Shown piece after piece: positions 12,819 through 16,900 of a stretch of DNA of 16,900 nucleotides. The notes beneath the pieces are model-generated. The model saw only the letters and a list, made by a program, of their open reading frames with translations, was not told the DNA's origin and did no database searches. The position numbers and the translations under genes were made by a program. How positions within the stretch are numbered: the first letter of the stretch is position 1; every line of letters starts with the position of its first letter. This stretch comes from an uncultured bacterium (lineage in GTDB: Bacteria > Cyanobacteriota > Vampirovibrionia > Gastranaerophilales > Gastranaerophilaceae), in the NCBI GenBank assembly GCA_945910925.1, contig CAMDZX010000025.1, forward strand, positions 1 to 16,900, written 5' to 3'.

Positions 12819-13499
12819 TTATCTCCTATTTATAACCGTACGTTTTAGAAGTTTTATTTTATGTTTTGTGATTTTGTCAGTTTTAAGCGATTCCGTTATT
12901 TTTTGTATGGATTTGTTGTATGTACAATCATCAAGTTTTGTATGCTTCAAAAAGTCCATAGTTTTATCGGGGAATTTTGCAAAACATACTGAAACAAGCC
13001 ACGCAACTGCCATTTGTGCATAATATTCTTTATTTGAAAATCGGTTAATAAATCCAAATATTTTTTCAAGATATTTTTCTTCAACAAAATAGTTTAAAAT
13101 CATAACAGCCCCAAATCTTATATCATACTCTTTGTTTGAATTCAGGTATTTTTGTATAAACTCCCATACCTCTGATTGGTTGTCTTTGGTGAATTTTAAA
13201 CTACAGCAAAAACTGTCGCATACCGACCAATTATTGATTTTGGGAATAAATCTTTCCACATGAGAAAGGTTGCCCTTCAATCCGATTACCATTCCCTGCA
13301 GCATTGTTTCTTCCATATATTGACACTTGGCATTAAGAAATTCTTCCCAATCTCCTCGAACAATTTCTTTTGCAAGTTTTCTTAGTATTGGAAGCCTCAC
13401 ACCTAATAAATTATCAATATTAGGAATGAGTGATGATGAAAAAATCTTATATTTTTCGTCATAAAGCGATATTAACCTGTTTCGTATCTTTTGTATCAC
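12819..13499 (-). CDS. DNA alkylation repair protein, AlkD-like HEAT-repeat glycosylase
   Basis: A 226-residue all-helical protein of the AlkD family, which removes bulky or cationic alkylated purines without base flipping. Residues matching the known AlkD active site are Trp91 and Asp95 in NNWSVCDSF, Arg128 in DIRFGAVMILNYF, and Trp167 in YYAQMAVAWLVS; their spacing matches Bacillus AlkD Trp109/Asp113/Arg148/Trp187. The start is GTG at 13499: the overlapping ATG one frame away runs straight into TGA. No SD is present; an extended -10 sits just upstream. It is 36 bp after the MCE gene on the same strand, yet appears to have its own promoter. Confidence 0.9.
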   Translation of the reverse strand: MIQKIRNRLISLYDEKYKIFSSSLIPNIDNLLGVRLPILRKLAKEIVRGDWEEFLNAKCQYMEETMLQGMVIGLKGNLSHVERFIPKINNWSVCDSFCCSLKFTKDNQSEVWEFIQKYLNSNKEYDIRFGAVMILNYFVEEKYLEKIFGFINRFSNKEYYAQMAVAWLVSVCFAKFPDKTMDFLKHTKLDDCTYNKSIQKITESLKTDKITKHKIKLLKRTVINRR

Positions 13500-13505
13500 A
13501 TGAAT

Positions 13506-13514
13506 ATTTTAGCA
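13506..13514 (-). promoter_or_regulatory. Extended -10 of alkD-like gene, implying a leaderless mRNA
   Basis: On the minus strand TGC-TAAAAT ends 7 nt before the GTG at 13499, so transcription would begin on the start codon itself. No SD is present. Confidence 0.5.
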
Positions 13515-13535
13515 TAATCATCATTTGTTATGTTA

Positions 13536-14420
13536 TTAATTCCCGCAGGCACGACATTCGGGTTCGTTTATTGTTTTTCCGAATATTAAACGCAGTCCGC
13601 CAAAACGTTTTCTCAAGGTTTGTCTTATTCCGCAAGTTATTGCATTGGTATTAGCTATGAGATTATTTGTATTTTCTATTGTAGATGAAACTGTCGGCAT
13701 ATTTCTATTTATATCTGAAGTTAGAGTATTTATTTCTGTTGTAGATTGTTTAATATTATTTATAGATGTATTTATGTTATCAAGAGTATCTTCAAGTTCT
13801 TTTTGATTGATTGAATTACTTACTTTTGCCGTAATTTGGTTTACATTAGCAGTTGTTTTTTGGATATTTGAGGTAGAGTTTCGCATATTTGCCCTATTTT
13901 CGTTTACTGTATCTTGCAGTATAACAAACAAATCGCTCAGTCCGCCGAGTGCAGTATTCAAATTTTCAGATGCTTCAGAAAGATTTTTCTTTATACTCTC
14001 CATATCCTCAGGACGCTGATTGCGAATAAAAGTTTCCATATCTAAAGTGGTATACCCTTTTAAATAGGCTCCGTCTGTAATCAATTTGTCGGAAGGTGTT
14101 TCGGGATACAATAATTCAAGATAATCTCTGTGTTTTTTGTTTTTCATTAGTTGGCGCAATTCAACTTCTGTATTCAGGGGTAAATGCAAATTCTTGGGAT
14201 ACAATACAACTTTGATTAATGTATGATTGTAATCGTCTGTATGTTTTTTCTCCGTTGCTTTTCCAATGACAATCCCTTTATAATAAACGGGAATTTTATC
14301 CTCAATTGGTCTTAATTCATGGAATTGAACCGTTATATGTGTATACGTGATTTGTTTGTAGACAATGTAAATTATTAACAAAATGATTGTTAAAATAATT
14401 GGTATAATATATTTTTTCAT
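13536..14420 (-). CDS. MlaD-like MCE-domain protein (lipid transport across the envelope)
   Basis: A 294-residue protein anchored by one N-terminal membrane helix (residues 4-21), followed by a periplasmic MCE domain at about 28-123 (ITVQFHELRPIEDKIPVYYKGIVIGKATE…). The rest is a long helical, Asn/Thr-rich coiled coil (about 140-270) and a short Cys-containing tail. MCE proteins form hexameric rings or tubes that carry phospholipids between the inner and outer membranes with an ABC transporter (MlaEF). The transporter partners are not in the window. Start: ATG 14420, where the membrane helix begins; the open frame extends 29 residues upstream, but that stretch overlaps promoter-like sequence and has no SD. 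Confidence 0.88.
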   Translation of the reverse strand: MKKYIIPIILTIILLIIYIVYKQITYTHITVQFHELRPIEDKIPVYYKGIVIGKATEKKHTDDYNHTLIKVVLYPKNLHLPLNTEVELRQLMKNKKHRDYLELLYPETPSDKLITDGAYLKGYTTLDMETFIRNQRPEDMESIKKNLSEASENLNTALGGLSDLFVILQDTVNENRANMRNSTSNIQKTTANVNQITAKVSNSINQKELEDTLDNINTSINNIKQSTTEINTLTSDINRNMPTVSSTIENTNNLIANTNAITCGIRQTLRKRFGGLRLIFGKTINEPECRACGN

Positions 14421-14429
14421 AACTTTGAT

Positions 14430-14435
14430 ATTGTA
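14430..14435 (-). promoter_or_regulatory. -10 box of the MCE gene, near-leaderless
   Basis: TACAAT on the minus strand puts the predicted start about 3 nt before ATG 14420. The -35 is weak. Confidence 0.4.
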
Positions 14436-14501
14436 TATAATATTATGATTTTTTATATTCCCTAATTGTATATAAGCCCAACTTGTAAAATCATTACACC
14501 C

Positions 14502-14531
14502 TTGCATATTTTATAAATACTGTTATACAAT
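14502..14531 (+). promoter_or_regulatory. Promoter of queF
   Basis: TTGCAT (14502-14507), an 18-bp spacer and TACAAT (14526-14531). The predicted start near 14538 is 15 nt before an SD-led ATG. No preQ1 riboswitch fits in so short a leader. Confidence 0.6.
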
Positions 14532-14552
14532 CAGAATATCAAAGAGGAAAAT

Positions 14553-15452
14553 ATGCAAAACGAAACAGACAAAGCTGCATCAAGATTTTTAGGGAAAAAA
14601 GTGTCAGGAAGTGATATCTATAATCCTGAACTTTTGGTTTCTGTACCAAGAGCGGAAAACAGAAAACAATATAATATTGATAATAATCATCTTCCGTTTG
14701 TCGGTTGTGATGTCTGGCATGCGTACGAATTTTCTTCTATGACGGAGAGCGGTTTACCTGTAACAAGAGTAATGAAAATTAAGTATAACTGTAATAATGA
14801 TTTTATTATTGAGTCAAAATCGTTGAAATTGTATTTAAATTCTTTTAATATGTCACGATTCGGACAAACTGTTGAAGAATGTTTGAGTATCTGCAAAGAC
14901 CTGATAACAAAAGATTTAAGCGATAAATTGCAAACACAGGTATATGTTAATTTTATAAACGAGAACTCAAAAAAAATAGAAATATTCAAGCAATTTCAAA
15001 ATATTATGAATAATATAGACCAAACGTCATTAAAAATTGATAGGTTCAAAGAGTCGCCTGAATTGTTAAAAGTTGAAACTACATCGGATGAACAAGAGTA
15101 TTATCTGATGTTTGACTCTTTACGTTCCAATTGTCGTGTAACCCATCAACCTGATTTTGGTACAGCTTTTATTTTTTATAAATCCAAAAAACATATACTT
15201 GAACATTCATTAGTACAATATCTAACCTCTTTTCGTTCGGAATATCATTTTCATGAAGAATGCTGTGAAATGATATTCAAGAGGTTGCAGGATATTTTAA
15301 ACGATAACGATGAATTATTTGTCTGTGCGCTATATACCAGACGCGGCGGGATAGATATTTCACCAATACGTTATACACTGAATTGTCAGGAAAAAGACTC
15401 TAAAATATTGTCAGATATTAATACTCTTGCACGAGGTTGTATAAATCAATGA
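14553..15452 (+). CDS. queF: NADPH-dependent 7-cyano-7-deazaguanine reductase (queuosine biosynthesis)
   Basis: A 299-residue enzyme that reduces preQ0 to preQ1, the last free-base step before insertion into tRNA as queuosine. It is the long, two-domain (E. coli type) form. The QueF signature is IIESKSLKLYLNSFNMSRFG (ESKS 87-90). The catalytic pair is Cys194 and Asp201 in SNCRVTHQPDFG, equal in spacing to E. coli Cys190/Asp197, and the substrate-binding FRSEYHFHEECCE is at 227-239. GAGGA 6 nt before ATG supports the start. No other que genes are in the window. It is divergent from the MCE gene. Confidence 0.96.
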   Translation: MQNETDKAASRFLGKKVSGSDIYNPELLVSVPRAENRKQYNIDNNHLPFVGCDVWHAYEFSSMTESGLPVTRVMKIKYNCNNDFIIESKSLKLYLNSFNMSRFGQTVEECLSICKDLITKDLSDKLQTQVYVNFINENSKKIEIFKQFQNIMNNIDQTSLKIDRFKESPELLKVETTSDEQEYYLMFDSLRSNCRVTHQPDFGTAFIFYKSKKHILEHSLVQYLTSFRSEYHFHEECCEMIFKRLQDILNDNDELFVCALYTRRGGIDISPIRYTLNCQEKDSKILSDINTLARGCINQ

Positions 15453-15471
15453 AAAAAGCCCCGAAGGGCTT
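15452..15471 (-). terminator. Terminator of tRNA-Ser (and overlapping queF 3' end)
   Basis: The stem AAGCCC-CGAA-GGGCTT (15456-15471) is followed on the minus strand by six Ts, placing it 8 nt after the tRNA-Ser 3' end. On the plus strand it follows the queF stop but has a poor T-run. Confidence 0.75.
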
Positions 15472-15478
15472 ATAAATT

Positions 15479-15568
15479 CGGAAAAGGTGGGATTCGAACC
15501 CACGGTGCAGATTACTCCACACAACACCTTAGCAGGGTGCCGCCTTAAGCCTACTCGGCCACTTTTCC
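15479..15568 (-). tRNA. tRNA-Ser (anticodon GCT)
   Basis: The acceptor GGAAAAG pairs perfectly with CTTTTCC and has discriminator G. The anticodon loop CTGCTAA gives GCT, reading AGC and AGU. The long variable arm and the T loop TTCGAAT are typical of a class II tRNA-Ser. CCA is not encoded. Confidence 0.97.
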
Positions 15569-15626
15569 AAGAGACTCCTGTCAAGATATTTATATGGTAG
15601 CATAAACTTTTATTTTTGAAAAGAAT

Positions 15627-16157
15627 TTATTTTAAACTGTCATGCGGATGTGCTTTGTTATAATCAGCAAGTGATGTCCATTCACATTTAGGTTCATAAT
15701 CTGAAGATACAGATGGATATTTAGAGTGATATCTGCCACCGTGTGGACTTCCATATACAATTCCTGCTTGGTAATTAGAGGCTATTTTATCGTATCGTTC
15801 AACAAATTTACCATCTTGTGATAAAAGCAAACTTTGTTGAGTACTCAATCCTTGTGCAGGATGAGTACCTTTGCGGATGCTTCTTGGCAGATATTCCATT
15901 ACTTCCTGATTTCCATTTGTTAAATCCGTCGTTGTCCAACTGCTTCTTGGAGTAACCGATCTTCCTTTTGCGATATCGCTTTTAGAAACAGAGTTTCTTA
16001 CAATTGTTTTTACAGGATTGTTTGTATTATCTACGTAAGTAAAATATGTTTTATTTGTATTATATACTTTGCTGCCTTCTTCTTTTACAACCTCTCTAAA
16101 AACTTTATAACCATCCTTTATTCCCAAGAATTTGCCATAATTGTTCAAACTAACCAT
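15627..16157 (-). CDS. Hypothetical protein of unknown family
   Basis: A 176-residue basic, Ser/Thr/Asn/Tyr-rich protein without signal peptide or membrane helix. Notable segments: the N-terminal MVSLNNYGKFLGIKDGYKVF, TPRSSWTTTDLTNGN near the middle, and GIVYGSPHGGRYHSKYPS towards the C-terminus. AAAGGAG 6 nt before ATG 16157 makes the start firm. A TATAAT on the minus strand at 16198-16193 may be its -10. No function can be assigned; it could be lineage-specific. Confidence 0.75.
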   Translation of the reverse strand: MVSLNNYGKFLGIKDGYKVFREVVKEEGSKVYNTNKTYFTYVDNTNNPVKTIVRNSVSKSDIAKGRSVTPRSSWTTTDLTNGNQEVMEYLPRSIRKGTHPAQGLSTQQSLLLSQDGKFVERYDKIASNYQAGIVYGSPHGGRYHSKYPSVSSDYEPKCEWTSLADYNKAHPHDSLK

Positions 16158-16250
16158 AAAAAACTCCTTTATAATTATAACTAACCTATATTATTATAAA
16201 GAATTATTTAAGATTATAATTGACTATTTTGTTAAGATTAATTAAGGTAA

Positions 16251-16275
16251 AATAAAAGCGAACAGAAGTTCGCTT
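16251..16275 (-). terminator. Rho-independent terminator of the 51-residue gene
   Basis: The 8-bp perfect stem AAGCGAAC-AGAA-GTTCGCTT (16256-16275) is followed on the minus strand by TTTTATT. It lies 41 bp after the stop of the small gene at 16317. Confidence 0.75.
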
Positions 16276-16316
16276 AAAATTACTCTCAACTATCTTACTA
16301 AACCGTTAGACCAAGA

Positions 16317-16472
16317 TTACTTAACTGCAACCAGCTTTGTTTGAACTCCGACCTCGGCATTCATTCGTCTGGCATTTGCAATTGCTGAGGCTCGTCTTTT
16401 TTTCGCCCCTCTGAGAATATACTCTACGCCACTGAAGGTATTACAAGTAGGTGTTTCGATTTTCTTTAACAT
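16317..16472 (-). CDS. Small basic protein, 51 residues, unknown function
   Basis: A short frame with strong signs of being real. An AAAGGA SD lies 6 nt before ATG 16472, and a convincing terminator lies just downstream. The protein begins MLKKIETPTCNTFSGVEYIL, has a strongly basic centre (GAKKRRASAIANARRMN), and ends in VGVQTKLVAVK. The Lys/Arg run suggests nucleic-acid or membrane binding, or a ribosome- or peptide-like role, but no family is recognised. There is one Cys. It appears to be a single-gene unit separate from the 15627 gene. Confidence 0.65.
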   Translation of the reverse strand: MLKKIETPTCNTFSGVEYILRGAKKRRASAIANARRMNAEVGVQTKLVAVK

Positions 16473-16668
16473 ATACTGTCCTTTCTTTTGACTGTAGTTT
16501 CTATATCGGCATTTTTTTGAAAATCTTTAGGTATTTTATGTATAATTTTACAATTTTTTACAATTGTTTCTTTGTAAAAAAACATCTTTATTAAAATTTA
16601 AAACCCTTATGCTGTCTATGGTTTAGAGATTTATATATACTTTTGTAACAAATATTATGTCAAAAGGG

Positions 16669-16696
16669 TTTACATTTTATAAACATGTGTCATAAT
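16669..16696 (+). promoter_or_regulatory. Rightward promoter in the non-coding right edge
   Basis: TTTACA (16669-16674), a 16-bp spacer and CATAAT (16691-16696). The predicted start near 16703 would transcribe off the window. From 16703 to the edge I see no open frame longer than about 20 codons. There are two small hairpins: 16770-16797, with AAAGGAG in its loop, and 16829-16857. This may be a long leader. The stretch 16485-16668 holds only AT-rich sequence upstream of the two divergent units. Confidence 0.45.
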
Positions 16697-16870
16697 ACAA
16701 GTATAAGGATATACAGTACTCGGGGATACGGAAGTACATTACCCACAATCAATATTTGTCAAAGCTTTTTTCAGATTCAAAGGAGTAGTTGTCTGAATAA
16801 AGATATCACAATGAACTTAAAATTTAATGGTTGAATTTGTCAGAAAAATAATCAACCAAGCAAAAACAGT

Positions 16871-16900
16871 TAAGTGACTCATCTGCGATAAGTGACACAT
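16871..16900. repeat. Start of an 18-bp tandem repeat cut by the window edge
   Basis: TAAGTGACTCATCTGCGA (16871-16888) is followed by TAAGTGACACAT (16889-16900), the same unit with one change, cut by the edge. Such arrays can occur in mobile-element ends or protein-binding arrays. Confidence 0.45.

Noticed and set aside
14421..14507. 29-residue N-terminal extension of the MCE protein
   Set aside because: It would precede the membrane anchor, lacks an SD and overlaps the likely -10 box; ATG 14420 gives a normal MlaD-type start.
14538..14552. preQ1 riboswitch before queF
   Set aside because: The predicted leader is only about 15 nt and has no pseudoknot-forming sequence.
14687..14989. Minus-strand open frame of 100 codons inside queF
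   Set aside because: queF has its full set of catalytic motifs on the plus strand, and this frame has no start signal or family.
16826..16876. Short plus frame starting ATGGTTGAATTTGTC
   Set aside because: Only 16 codons, no SD at the right distance, and it runs into the 18-bp repeat.
1..16900. CRISPR array, toxin-antitoxin pair or complete phage/IS element
   Set aside because: No regularly spaced repeats of CRISPR length, no transposase or integrase frame, and no toxin partner beside the XRE regulator; the acetyltransferase next to it is a hexapeptide sugar/serine type, not a GNAT toxin.

Overview
This window is AT-rich, gene-dense bacterial DNA. It suggests an anaerobe with a Gram-negative envelope, most likely a non-photosynthetic cyanobacterial relative of the gut (Gastranaerophilales/Vampirovibrionia type). 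Three lines of evidence support this: an SLH-domain envelope protein combined with an MlaD/MCE lipid-transport protein; a complete ferredoxin-dependent 2-oxoacid oxidoreductase operon; and two tRNA genes without an encoded CCA end. The lineage is an inference, because no rRNA is present.

Layout, left to right. Positions 1-124 hold the tail of an unidentified plus-strand gene, followed by an intergenic stretch with hairpins. Positions 393-2312 (minus) encode a secreted Cys-rich SLH protein with a hairpin directly before its ribosome binding site. Positions 2450-3890 are a complex tRNA-Leu(CAG) locus. It has one intact tRNA, an upstream repeat of its leader and first bases followed by a three-way-junction RNA candidate, and two downstream partial copies of the tRNA 3' end. 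The last two copies bracket a divergent XRE regulator and a sugar-type acetyltransferase. Next come a small beta-strand-rich protein (3998-4519) and a two-hairpin small RNA candidate (4621-4696) whose layout recalls cyanobacterial Yfr1.

Positions 4736-7368 are the ferredoxin / VorB / TPP subunit / gamma subunit operon, which makes or consumes acyl-CoA from 2-oxoacids using ferredoxin. A small coiled-coil protein follows. Then three minus-strand genes lie in a row: a UmuC-type Y-family polymerase, a soluble GAF-type histidine kinase, and a CoA-disulfide-reductase-like flavoprotein with a palindromic operator over its promoter. A metallophosphoesterase (plus) faces an AlkD-like DNA alkylation repair protein (minus). 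Beyond these are an MCE-domain protein (minus), queF (plus), tRNA-Ser(GCT) (minus), an unknown protein, a 51-residue basic protein with its own terminator, and a non-coding right edge carrying a promoter and the start of an 18-bp tandem repeat.

The themes are anaerobic ferredoxin metabolism, redox/thiol and DNA-damage maintenance, and envelope biogenesis. Several minus-strand genes (umuC, kinase, flavoprotein, alkD, mce) have no Shine-Dalgarno but carry a -10 box placed so that transcription would begin at, or 3 nt before, the start codon. This points to leaderless mRNAs beside classical SD-led genes. The most unusual stretches are the rearranged tRNA-Leu locus, the Yfr1-like RNA candidate, the structured element between the kinase and umuC, and the operator before the flavoprotein.
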